Origin: Endozoicomonas sp. GU-1
GTDB lineage: Bacteria; Pseudomonadota; Gammaproteobacteria; Pseudomonadales; Endozoicomonadaceae
Assembly: GCF_027366395.1 (NCBI RefSeq)
Contig: NZ_CP114771.1
Location: forward strand, 4,464,001-4,528,000
Reading direction: 5' to 3'
DNA: 64,000 nt
The notes beneath the pieces are model-generated. The model was not told the DNA's origin, ran no database searches, and saw only the letters and a program-made list of their open reading frames with translations. The position numbers and the translations under genes were made by a program. This document shows, piece after piece, positions 7,575 through 15,747 of this stretch. The first letter of the stretch is position 1. Each line of letters opens with the position of its first letter.

Positions 7575-10490
7575 CTATCCGGTGGTAACTTCCTCACTTT
7601 GGATGTCCAGCCGGGACTTCACCCGGCGTTCTTCCAGTTCTTTCTCTGCCTGTTCTTGCAGTTTTCCAATGTACTCACAATAGGCCGTCAGATTTTGCCT
7701 GCGGTTGTGGTCGAATTGTTCAAAACGATGTTTAAAGATCAGCTGATCCTCTTTGCTCAGGTTCATCCAGCCTGGTCTGAAACCCAGGTCTTCCGGGTTT
7801 AACAGGTCGTGCACAGCGACCCATTCCTCGCCTTGGCGAAGTTTCATGCCGGGGTTGATAATGTAATGGCCTCGACGGATGCGCTTGAATAACTTGCGGT
7901 TATAGGGTGCATCCCGATCGACCTCATTGCCGGAGAGAATACTGCTGATGTAGCTCTGCTTTTTCCGGCGTTCCGGTAAGACCTCGTCCGGCAGGGTTTG
8001 CACCCATTCGGTAATGTCTTTGGCTGAGAAACCCTCGCCTCTGCCTGCCAGTTCCCCTAGTTTGCGATAAAACATGGCAAACATCAGGTTCAGTACAAAC
8101 AGTCCCATCAGGCGCTTGTCCAGCTTGATCAAGCGGCCTTGGGTCTGGATGGACAGGCTGTCCGGTTCCAGGTTGCTGTAGACCGGTGCCAGTTTATGGC
8201 GGGCATAGCGCTCATCCATCAGTGCCTGTTCCAGTGCCATCTGCAGGGCGTTGAGACCATGGCTGCCAGACAGATCCGGGTTGGCACCGCGTTCCATCAG
8301 TTCCCTGACCAGGCCAGCATTGCCAAGGCGGGCGGCGACCATCAACGGGGTCAGGTTGAAGATGGTGCGGTGGTCGATGCCGTATTTCTCCGTGTCGCGC
8401 AATACACTGCCGGGATTATTCAGGTCGTAGGTCATGTAGTGCTTCTGGTGCAGTTGTTTGACCGCTTTTTCTTCCGTCTGTGTGGCGGGTTTAAAGCCGC
8501 TGGTGAGCAACTGGTTGAGCATGGGTTGATGCCAGTGGATCAGGGCGTATTCCAGAGCCAGCAGCTGCTTTTTCTTGTTATTGCCGCTTGTGGCTTCTTT
8601 CTGCAGTTCCGTGAAGGCGGTGCGATCGAGTACCGGCCAGGGTACCGGCTTTTGCTGCAGTATCCGGCTGCGGATCTCATCGGCCTGTTCCTGCTTGCCC
8701 TGCAGTTCCAGCTTGCGGGCCTCTTTCTGCCACTCATCCAGGCTGGAGTCCTGCTTATCCATCTGCAGGTCACCGGTAAATCGTTCCAGGTCCAGTAGCC
8801 GCATTAACGGATGCTTCTGGTTGGCCTCGATAATGTAGAGGTTGCTCACCGCCCGTGTAATGGCAACGTAGAGGGCGTTGATATAGAACTTGTAGACCTC
8901 CAGGGATTTGTCCTGTTTGTTTTTCGCCCTGGCGTATTCCAGTGTCTCTTTTTCCAGCGCGGCGGGGTCTACACCCGCAGCAATATCCCGGAAGCTCTTT
9001 TCTTCATCGCTGATAAAGTTGTAAAGAATGATATTGTCGTATTCCAGCCCCTTGGCCTCCTGGATGGAGAAGACCAGCGGCGTATTAAACCACTGGCGGG
9101 CGGCGGCTTTCTGGTCCGGGTGCATCACCAGCACGGCAAAGCGGGTGGAGCGGGCGGTTTTGCTGTCCAGGTCCTGTTTGACCTTTTGGCTGTTGGCCAG
9201 CAGCTGCAACTGTCCCCGGTGTTCGCCAATGCTGTCGACCAGGTAGTTGCTCTCTTTGTCGATGGAGCCAAAGCGGGCGTGCTTCAGTTTCAGAATCCGG
9301 TTGGCAATATGGGTGATCACCGGCGCATTGCGGTAATTGGATTGGAGTATCCGGATTATCTCACCCTCACCGGTCAGACCCTGCTGCTCGAAAAACAGGG
9401 TCTTGACCTTGGACCAGGAGAAAAAGTTCGGGTGGACAATCTGGTTGGAGTCACCACAGAGGATAAAGTGGCCCGGATACCTGAGGGTCTTCAGTATCAG
9501 GTAGAGCTGAATGTTGGTAATGTCCTGCACCTCGTCCACCACGATAAAGTCGTATTGGGGTTCGGCGCTGGCCAGGTAGCGGTGGCTGATAATGTTAGTG
9601 TCGTATAACTGTTCCTTTTTCAGGAACTGCCGGTATTTATCGAACAGGTCGTAAACGCCCGAACGCTCTTCTTCACTGAAGATGGATTGTTTCACCCCCA
9701 GCTTCAGGTACTCATCACGGGAGAGCCAGGGTGATTCGGTAGAAGGGCCGGTCAGCACGCCCCGGAACTCCTCAAAGAGTTTATGAGGGTCTTTCTGTTT
9801 GCTGTTGCCCTTATGGCGCTGGAACCAGCCTTCAAAGTCTTTCAGCGTTACTTCCCGACCGGCGGGTACCCGAATGCTTTCCAGGAACTCCCGAAAGGAG
9901 AGAAATTCCACATTCTGTTCTTCATTATCGTACTGGTGAGCGTAGTAAAGATTACGGGCGCTTTGTACCAAGAAGGGGGAGTGACTGACGTATAGTACGT
10001 CGCCCGTCGCTTGCTTCATTTTCTCCAGGGTCAGGGCGGTTTTGCCGCTACCGGCACTGCCAATAATTACCAGGGGTGGCGGTAGCTGATAAACGGACTG
10101 CTGTTCGCCGTCGAAGGAGATTATCTTGTCCAGCAGGTTAAAGCGGTCGTGGTCGGTATTGAGATAAGTCAGTTCTGGTGAGGACTCAGTTTCCGCAGCA
10201 ACAATCGGCGGAATTTTTTCCTCATCAATGGTTACGCCCCGTTCCAGGAATCGGGACTTTTCATAGGCGTGATTGCGGATATACTCCAGAATCAGGCAAT
10301 AGGGCTCGCCGTTGTACCGGTGCAGGGAGAATAACAGCCGGTCGTTACGGTTCAGCCGTGCGCGGTAAAGGTTATCCCCGATCTTGCGCACATCCGCCTG
10401 CTGGAAATTATTGTTCTCAAGAGCTTTGCGAACTTTGGCAAAGCCGGGTATCTGATCTGCATTGAGATCGTTGTATAAAAGTATATTCAT
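7575..10490 (-). CDS. RelE-like / superfamily I helicase / ankyrin fusion
   Basis: The 971-aa product appears to have three parts. Residues 1-85 look like a ParE/RelE toxin fold (YRARLNRNDRLLFSL, then LILEYIRNHAYEKSRF). Residues 135-640 form an SF1 UvrD/Rep-type helicase with Walker A GSAGSGKT (144-151), Walker B FIVVDEVQD near 311, a QSNYRNAPVI segment, SIQEAKGLEYDNIILY and the motif VI-like LYVAITRAVSNLYI. The C-terminal third has at least one ankyrin unit (TPLMVAARLGNAGLVREL, then MERGANPDL). ATG 10490 is preferred over an in-frame start at 10586 because the RelE-like domain begins there. It is probably cytosolic and may act in nucleic-acid defence or repair; this is inferred. Confidence 0.85.
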   Translation of the reverse strand: MNILLYNDLNADQIPGFAKVRKALENNNFQQADVRKIGDNLYRARLNRNDRLLFSLHRYNGEPYCLILEYIRNHAYEKSRFLERGVTIDEEKIPPIVAAETESSPELTYLNTDHDRFNLLDKIISFDGEQQSVYQLPPPLVIIGSAGSGKTALTLEKMKQATGDVLYVSHSPFLVQSARNLYYAHQYDNEEQNVEFLSFREFLESIRVPAGREVTLKDFEGWFQRHKGNSKQKDPHKLFEEFRGVLTGPSTESPWLSRDEYLKLGVKQSIFSEEERSGVYDLFDKYRQFLKKEQLYDTNIISHRYLASAEPQYDFIVVDEVQDITNIQLYLILKTLRYPGHFILCGDSNQIVHPNFFSWSKVKTLFFEQQGLTGEGEIIRILQSNYRNAPVITHIANRILKLKHARFGSIDKESNYLVDSIGEHRGQLQLLANSQKVKQDLDSKTARSTRFAVLVMHPDQKAAARQWFNTPLVFSIQEAKGLEYDNIILYNFISDEEKSFRDIAAGVDPAALEKETLEYARAKNKQDKSLEVYKFYINALYVAITRAVSNLYIIEANQKHPLMRLLDLERFTGDLQMDKQDSSLDEWQKEARKLELQGKQEQADEIRSRILQQKPVPWPVLDRTAFTELQKEATSGNNKKKQLLALEYALIHWHQPMLNQLLTSGFKPATQTEEKAVKQLHQKHYMTYDLNNPGSVLRDTEKYGIDHRTIFNLTPLMVAARLGNAGLVRELMERGANPDLSGSHGLNALQMALEQALMDERYARHKLAPVYSNLEPDSLSIQTQGRLIKLDKRLMGLFVLNLMFAMFYRKLGELAGRGEGFSAKDITEWVQTLPDEVLPERRKKQSYISSILSGNEVDRDAPYNRKLFKRIRRGHYIINPGMKLRQGEEWVAVHDLLNPEDLGFRPGWMNLSKEDQLIFKHRFEQFDHNRRQNLTAYCEYIGKLQEQAEKELEERRVKSRLDIQSEEVTTG

Positions 10491-11457
10491 GGGCAATAGG
10501 GTAGAAAACCTGATGTGCTTTTGCGAGCTCCGAATGCTCTGATGAGTAGATGCCAGTATTATGAATGGGTGGCCGTTGGCCAGCAAATGTTCAGCGATGT
10601 CTAATTCGATTGGTGTTGGTGGTAAATCAGAAATCCTGTCGGGGTTTTATGCGGTTGACGGAATTGACCGTTCAGGGCAGGGCCATTCTTTCGGGTTTTC
10701 CGTTATTGGCAAACGGGGTGGCTTTACCGGGTTTGCAATTGCGCGTTATAAAGGGCGTGGCCGGTCTCTGGCGCTTCCTGCCAGGCAGGGTGAGCAGGAT
10801 AACAATAGGGAGCTGCCCGGGCAGAATGAGATTGTTCACCGGTCATTAAGGTCTCGTCGTATATATCCTCTGCCGAGTGTTATTCGCCCTTTTTTATTCC
10901 ATCCTTTTTTATTCCGTCCTCATAAGCTTCGCAGGCGCTACTGGCCGAACAGTTACCCGGCTCATCGACCGCCATTTAACAGCCATTATCCTCAAACGAT
11001 GGGTGGTCTGGTTGTTTTTGGGCAGACTGGCAGGATCATGCAAAGATTTCCGGCAGCGGCGAGAAAAAGGCGGTCTTGGAAAGCTACCAAAAAAACCGTC
11101 AGGAAAGAGACAGCCTGGCAAGTTGGTCACGGTAAGATTGTTGGCGGTAAAGCCATTTTTCCGGACAGTGATCTGGTCTTTTTTCAGTTGTGTCTTGACT
11201 ACTATGCCAACTGCGCCAAAAACGCCAATCACCCAGCCCGGCATGGGGCACACTCCCAATATGATCCGCTACACCGACCATACTGTGACCTGTCCTGTGG
11301 TGACCATGTATATGGTCAGGTAATGGACTGCCCTGAGGGATGCTCTGGCCGATGCTTGCCAGAGGGGCCGGGAAGGCAGTGCGAGAGCCCGGGGAAGCAT
11401 CCCTGCTTTTTCAATGGCACTTGCTTTTGTGGCAAAGGCAGTGATTCCGGTGTTGTT
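10491..11457. other. No supported gene; possibly decayed coding DNA
   Basis: A 370-codon plus-strand frame stays open from 10561 to 11673, but until about 11457 its translation is rich in Arg, His and Pro and resembles no family. Short stretches in a second plus frame look more protein-like (for example TPITQPGMGHTPNMIRY near 11230 and RGSIPAFSMALAFVAKA near 11395) but are broken by stops. The segment may be a degraded gene or carry uncorrected frameshifts. Confidence 0.35.
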
Positions 11458-11673
11458 ATGTTCAGAAAGTTCCGGATCGGACTTTGGAGCATCAAGCTGT
11501 TAACCGCTTTGTTTTTATTCTTTCTTCTTATTTCGGTACTGGAAGCCTTTACAGGTCTTCATGGCTCCGTCTCTTTCGCCAGCCCTTCGGCTTCGGAACT
11601 TTTGTCCGGATTAATCGTTGCCCTGGGGATGATGGCAATGGCCCTATTGGTTTTGTGTGTACTGATAAAGTAA
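11458..11673 (+). CDS. Possible small two-helix membrane protein
   Basis: From ATG 11458 the frame encodes about 71 residues with two hydrophobic segments, LLTALFLFFLLISVLEAF and LIVALGMMAMALLVLCVLI, separated by a short Ser-rich loop after a basic FRKFR start. This is a plausible small inner-membrane protein. The ribosome binding site is weak and the frame belongs to a longer doubtful one, so it may be the tail of a broken gene. Its stop codon forms the first bases of the adjoining inverted-repeat element. Confidence 0.35.
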   Translation: MFRKFRIGLWSIKLLTALFLFFLLISVLEAFTGLHGSVSFASPSASELLSGLIVALGMMAMALLVLCVLIK

Positions 11674-11882
11674 GTAGCTGGCCATATGGAATCACATATT
11701 TCTGGCTACTTGGGCAGGTGCTATGCGAGGCACAACGGAGGGAGCATAGCCGTAGCTATGTGACCGGAGTTGTAACGAAGCACGACTGCATGGATGCAGG
11801 AGCTAGAGCAACGCAGGAGCGGTTGCCGGGAGTGCCTGAACAAGGAGTCAGAAATATGTGATTTCATATGGTTAGCTACTTA
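11671..11882. mobile_element. MITE-like element with 33-bp terminal inverted repeats
   Basis: The first 33 bases (11671-11703) and the last 33 (11850-11882) are inverted repeats with 30 of 33 positions matching. Both ends begin TAAGTAGCT. The roughly 145-bp interior encodes nothing and contains small palindromes such as TGCATGGATGCA. The outermost TA at each end would fit a TA target duplication. A 40-bp version made of the two ends alone lies at 7529-7568. A transposase in trans would be needed; none is seen here. Confidence 0.75.
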
Positions 11883-12142
11883 ATACCAACTCCGCCTTCT
11901 GAAGAGCGTTTTGAGCAAGCTGTTTTGGATTGTCGCTATTGGTTTCTGACCATTTGGTCATGCTATGTGTTTCCCGTCGGGAACTTTATGTAGCAATTGT
12001 TGACTAATGCTTTATTCGCTAATTCGAAGATGGCTCCTGTGGACAGGTTATTCGCAGGAATATCTTTGATCTGTCCAACCTCCTCCTTTTGCTGGCAATC
12101 ACCCGGTTAAAGTAGTTGTTTATATGTGTAGTAGTTAAAACG

Positions 12143-13048
12143 ATGGATTCAGTAAATGTGTATGCCGGTTGTAATTTGAACGATTTGAATAACCCGGCAA
12201 GACCTCAGCGCCCCGATAGTCCTGATGAAAACAACGCCTCTGGGACATTCTCCCGGATGTGCAGGCAGGTGGCTTCTCTCCAGCTAGGAGCGGTTGGCCC
12301 TGCTGTGCTACCCCGGGAGACTGATAGTGAGTCATTTATCTCCAATATACCTGGCCCTGCTCATTTTTCAGGCTCCGGCACTTTTGATTTTGTTTCTCAA
12401 ACCAGCCTTGCTTCGGCAGGAAAAGTTACCTCGGAGCGGGATAAACCGTCAATTGAAGATCACTGGTATCAAAAAGGTAAATTAGTGCGTCTCATAGATA
12501 ATCTTTTGCCAGGCAAATACCGGAACTACTTATTGCAGGAGGGTGTTATTACGGACGATGAAATGAGTGAATTAAGAGCAAGAGGTTCGTACAAGCCTAA
12601 AGCCGAGAAATTAGTTCTGATGATACAAAAAAAATACCAAAACCCTGGCCGTTTTGGTTTGACTAAGGAGAAAATTCTGGAAACAATGTGTACAGCTCTC
12701 GGTCAACACCAGCCATTCTTGCAGGATTGTCTCAATAAGGAATATCTGGACACCCATCCCGGCAGTCTTAAATCCAATACTTCACCTGGTAATCAACTAT
12801 TAGCGTCTGTGGACAGGCGTAATGCAGAGTATGCAGCCGCAGCAGGACGGGAGTGTGCCTACAGATACAGAGGTGAAACAAAACAAGGCTGTGAACATGA
12901 TGATCAAGGGTTATTGAAGAAAAGCGGTAAAGGTCCAAAAGATGATACAAACAACAAATTTTCCAATGTGAAAGACAGTTTTCCTGTTCAGGAAAGTTCA
13001 GTACCACAACAACCATCATTGCAGGCACCGCTACGGTTTTACCCATGA
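12143..13048 (+). CDS. CARD-like death-fold protein, candidate effector
   Basis: This 301-aa protein has a polar, disordered first 105 residues and a Gln/Ser/Lys-rich tail after residue 200. Between them, residues 107-197 form a compact helical domain resembling the eukaryotic caspase recruitment domain: KLVRLIDNLL, then YLLQEGVITDDEMSELRA, then KAEKLVLMIQKK, then ILETMCTALGQHQPFLQDCL. The lLxxGvlTddExxel pattern followed by a KaxkLvxxi helix is the CARD signature. ATG 12143 is chosen over an upstream codon at 12116, though neither has a strong ribosome binding site. No signal peptide or membrane segment is visible. A role in disturbing host death or inflammasome signalling is inferred from the fold alone; a phage-defence adaptor is an alternative. 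Confidence 0.65.
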   Translation: MDSVNVYAGCNLNDLNNPARPQRPDSPDENNASGTFSRMCRQVASLQLGAVGPAVLPRETDSESFISNIPGPAHFSGSGTFDFVSQTSLASAGKVTSERDKPSIEDHWYQKGKLVRLIDNLLPGKYRNYLLQEGVITDDEMSELRARGSYKPKAEKLVLMIQKKYQNPGRFGLTKEKILETMCTALGQHQPFLQDCLNKEYLDTHPGSLKSNTSPGNQLLASVDRRNAEYAAAAGRECAYRYRGETKQGCEHDDQGLLKKSGKGPKDDTNNKFSNVKDSFPVQESSVPQQPSLQAPLRFYP

Positions 13049-13263
13049 TCAGCGTCATCTGATGAATCGGTAAAATTCTCCATCCATGGCAGGGAGTGCT
13101 TCGGCAAGTTGACAGCTCTGGGAAAAGGGAGATAATAGAGCGGTTTTTTGTGGTGTAGAGTTTTACCATTACTGTTTTGTAGCCAGCTTTTGTAACGATT
13201 AGTGAGTCAAATTCAGTGCTGATTCTTTGCTTCAGGGTCAGTGTATTTGATCTTGGGGAGAGG

Positions 13264-13292
13264 TTGTCAGCTGGCTCTTGCCGAAGTATACT
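13264..13292 (+). promoter_or_regulatory. Sigma-70 promoter of tRNA-fMet
   Basis: TTGTCA (13264-13269) and TATACT (13287-13292) are separated by exactly 17 bases and lie 15 bases before the tRNA, the expected place for a strong stable-RNA promoter. It probably also serves rimP-nusA-infB by read-through. Confidence 0.75.
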
Positions 13293-13306
13293 GATGAACA
13301 ATTTGA

Positions 13307-13383
<77 letters not shown>

Positions 13384-13390
13384 AATCCTG

Positions 13391-13414
13391 AAAACCCCCT
13401 TTGCGGGGTTTTTT
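13391..13414 (+). terminator. Terminator after tRNA-fMet
   Basis: AAAACCCCC and GGGGTTTTTT form a compact hairpin with a T-run 8 bases after the tRNA. It would separate the tRNA from rimP, at least partly. Confidence 0.85.
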
Positions 13415-13515
13415 GTTAGGTAGCGAGTAATTGATGTGTGATGGCCGTTCTGGTCATTGTGCGAATATATGGGGCTTTATAGCCCTTTTTTTGTTTTTTT
13501 GGCAGGTATTCAGTC

Positions 13516-13974
13516 GTGGCAGGTAAGCAGTCGCAGCTGGAGACACTTATCGAGCCGATCGTGGAGTCGCTTGATTACCGTCTCTGGGGTATTGAGTTTG
13601 TTTCCCGTGGGCGGAATTCGCTGCTTCGGGTCTATATCGACGCAGAAGATGGCATCACCCTGGAAGATTGCGAAAAGGTCAGCCGTCAGGTGAGTGCCGT
13701 TATGGATGTAGAAGACCCAATTGCGGACGAATATACCCTGGAAGTATCTTCTCCGGGATTGGACAGGCCGCTGTTCCGGCTTGAGCAGTACGAGATGATG
13801 ACTGGCCATACGGTCAGTATACGCCTGAGGGTGCCTTTTGAAGGGCGCAGAAAGTATCGGGGCATCATCAAGGGAATTGAAGATCAGGATGTCGTTATAG
13901 AGGCCGATGGCCATGAGCTTCTGTTGCCAATCGAAAGCATCGATAAGGCGCAGGTGATACCACAGTTCGACTGA
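13516..13974 (+). CDS. rimP: Ribosome maturation factor RimP
   Basis: RimP assists 30S subunit maturation by helping S12 and S19 join. The 152-aa protein has the family opening ([18 protein letters not shown]), the central [15 protein letters not shown] followed by [14 protein letters not shown], and a C-terminal SH3-like part. The start is a GTG giving MAGKQSQLE, with a poor ribosome binding site. It heads the rimP-nusA-infB operon in the standard order. Confidence 0.96.
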   Translation: MAGKQSQLETLIEPIVESLDYRLWGIEFVSRGRNSLLRVYIDAEDGITLEDCEKVSRQVSAVMDVEDPIADEYTLEVSSPGLDRPLFRLEQYEMMTGHTVSIRLRVPFEGRRKYRGIIKGIEDQDVVIEADGHELLLPIESIDKAQVIPQFD

Positions 13975-14060
13975 ATTATCCTTCAGGCCGGGCGGATATC
14001 CCGGTTTAGCAGCCAGGGATGTGTTGGCAGGAGCCTGTCGGACTTGGCTGACCAGAGCGA

Positions 14061-14158
14061 GAAAAGCCTGATTTGAGACATTTTTCATGCTGATTTGAGG
14101 AGAATAGCAGGGCTATTTGACGAAAAGCAGCATGGATCGTGACCAGATCAGGCTTTTC
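14061..14158. other. 12-bp inverted repeat in the rimP-nusA gap
   Basis: GAAAAGCCTGAT (14061-14072) is exactly complementary to ATCAGGCTTTTC (14147-14158). The 253-bp gap is long for this operon; the repeat could fold into a leader structure upstream of nusA. No gene is seen in the gap. Confidence 0.4.
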
Positions 14159-14227
14159 GCCGCAGGTCAGAAGTGAGTCCGGCAGGCTCCATAGGCATGG
14201 ACTGGTTCAGCATAGGCGAGGCAGAGC

Positions 14228-15721
14228 ATGAGTAAAGAGATTCTGTTGGTCGTAGAGTCCGTATCCAATGAGAAGGGAGTACCGCCCGAGGTCATCTTTG
14301 AGGCGTTGGAAACCGCTCTGGCGACAGCGACCAAAAAACGGTACGAAACCGAAGTGGATATCCGGGTGGCGATCAACCGGGCTAATGGGGAATACGATAC
14401 ATTCCGTCGCTGGACTGTGGTCGCTGACGAGGATTTTGAGTTTCCCGGCATGCATCTGACTCTGGATGAAGGCAAGGAGCACGACGAGTCTCTTGAAATT
14501 GGTGGTATCTGGGAAGAACCGGTTGAGTCGGTAGGCTTTGGCCGTATTGCCGCTCAGACAGCCAAGCAGGTGATTGTCCAGAAGGTGCGTGAAGCCGAGC
14601 GCCTGCAGATGGTTGAGCAGTACCGTGACAAAATGGGCACTCTGATTTCCGGTACCGTCAAGAAGACAACCCGCGACAGCATTATTGTTGATCTTGGCAA
14701 TAACGCTGAGGCGGTTTTAAAGAAAGATCAGGTATTGCCCCGTGAGAACTTCAGAATGAGCGCCCATGTTCGGGCCCTGCTCCATGAAGTGTCCACTGAG
14801 GGGCGTGGTCCGCAGTTGATGCTGTCAAGAACAGCGCCAGCGATGCTGATTGAGCTGTTCCGTATTGAAGTGCCTGAAATTTCAGAAGAAGTAATTGAGA
14901 TCAAAGGTGCTGCCAGAGATCCGGGTTCACGGGCCAAGATTGCCGTGAAAACCAATGATGGCCGGATTGATCCGGTCGGTGCCTGTGTTGGTATGCGTGG
15001 TGCCCGTGTTCAGGCGGTCTCCGGTGAACTGGGCAATGAGCGTGTTGATATCGTGCTTTACGATGACAACCCGGTGCAGTACGTGATCAATGCCATGCAG
15101 CCGGCCGAAGTGGCTTCAATCGTTGTCGATGAAGACAAGGGCACGATGGATATTGCGGTCAGTGAAGATAATCTGGCTCAGGCTATTGGCCGTGGTGGCC
15201 AGAATGTCCGCCTTGCCAGTGAGCTGACGGGCTGGATCCTGAACGTCATGACCGAAGAGGATGCTGCCGCCAAACAGCAGCAGGAAGCCGGTCGTGTGGT
15301 TCAGACCTTCAGGGAAAAGCTGGATGTCGATGATGATCTGGCTGGACTGCTGGTGGCAGAAGGTTTTACCTCCATGGAAGAGATTGCATACGTCCCTCTT
15401 GAGGAGATGTTGGCCATTGAAGGCTTTGATGAAGATATCGTTGAACAGTTGCGCTCAAGGGCCAAGGATCAGTTATTGACTCAGGCCATTGCCCAGGAAG
15501 AAAAGCTCGATGGTACCCAGCCTGCTGATGACCTTCTGAATATGGAAGGTATGGAGCAGCAACTGGCCTATGAGCTGGCCAGTCGCGGTGTCGTTACGAT
15601 GGAAGACCTGGCTGAACAATCGATCGATGACCTTCTGGATATTGACGGAATGGATGAAGATCGGGCTGGTGAGCTGATCATGACGGCGCGGAAACCGTGG
15701 TTTGAAGAAGCGGGTAACTGA
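14228..15721 (+). CDS. nusA: Transcription termination/antitermination factor NusA
   Basis: NusA binds RNA polymerase and modulates pausing, termination and antitermination. The 497-aa product starts [17 protein letters not shown] and has the N-terminal polymerase-binding domain, an S1 domain (about 135-200, [16 protein letters not shown]), two KH domains ([15 protein letters not shown] and [16 protein letters not shown]) and two acidic C-terminal repeats ([16 protein letters not shown] and [16 protein letters not shown]) as in E. coli. A GAGGCAGAG precedes the ATG. infB follows after 26 bp. Confidence 0.98.
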   Translation: MSKEILLVVESVSNEKGVPPEVIFEALETALATATKKRYETEVDIRVAINRANGEYDTFRRWTVVADEDFEFPGMHLTLDEGKEHDESLEIGGIWEEPVESVGFGRIAAQTAKQVIVQKVREAERLQMVEQYRDKMGTLISGTVKKTTRDSIIVDLGNNAEAVLKKDQVLPRENFRMSAHVRALLHEVSTEGRGPQLMLSRTAPAMLIELFRIEVPEISEEVIEIKGAARDPGSRAKIAVKTNDGRIDPVGACVGMRGARVQAVSGELGNERVDIVLYDDNPVQYVINAMQPAEVASIVVDEDKGTMDIAVSEDNLAQAIGRGGQNVRLASELTGWILNVMTEEDAAAKQQQEAGRVVQTFREKLDVDDDLAGLLVAEGFTSMEEIAYVPLEEMLAIEGFDEDIVEQLRSRAKDQLLTQAIAQEEKLDGTQPADDLLNMEGMEQQLAYELASRGVVTMEDLAEQSIDDLLDIDGMDEDRAGELIMTARKPWFEEAGN

Positions 15722-15747
15722 GCGGGCCACTGAGAGGAGAAGTGTGA

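Noticed and set aside
8139-9608. Plus-strand frames opposite the helicase gene
   Set aside because: They are antisense to well-supported helicase motifs and resemble no protein.
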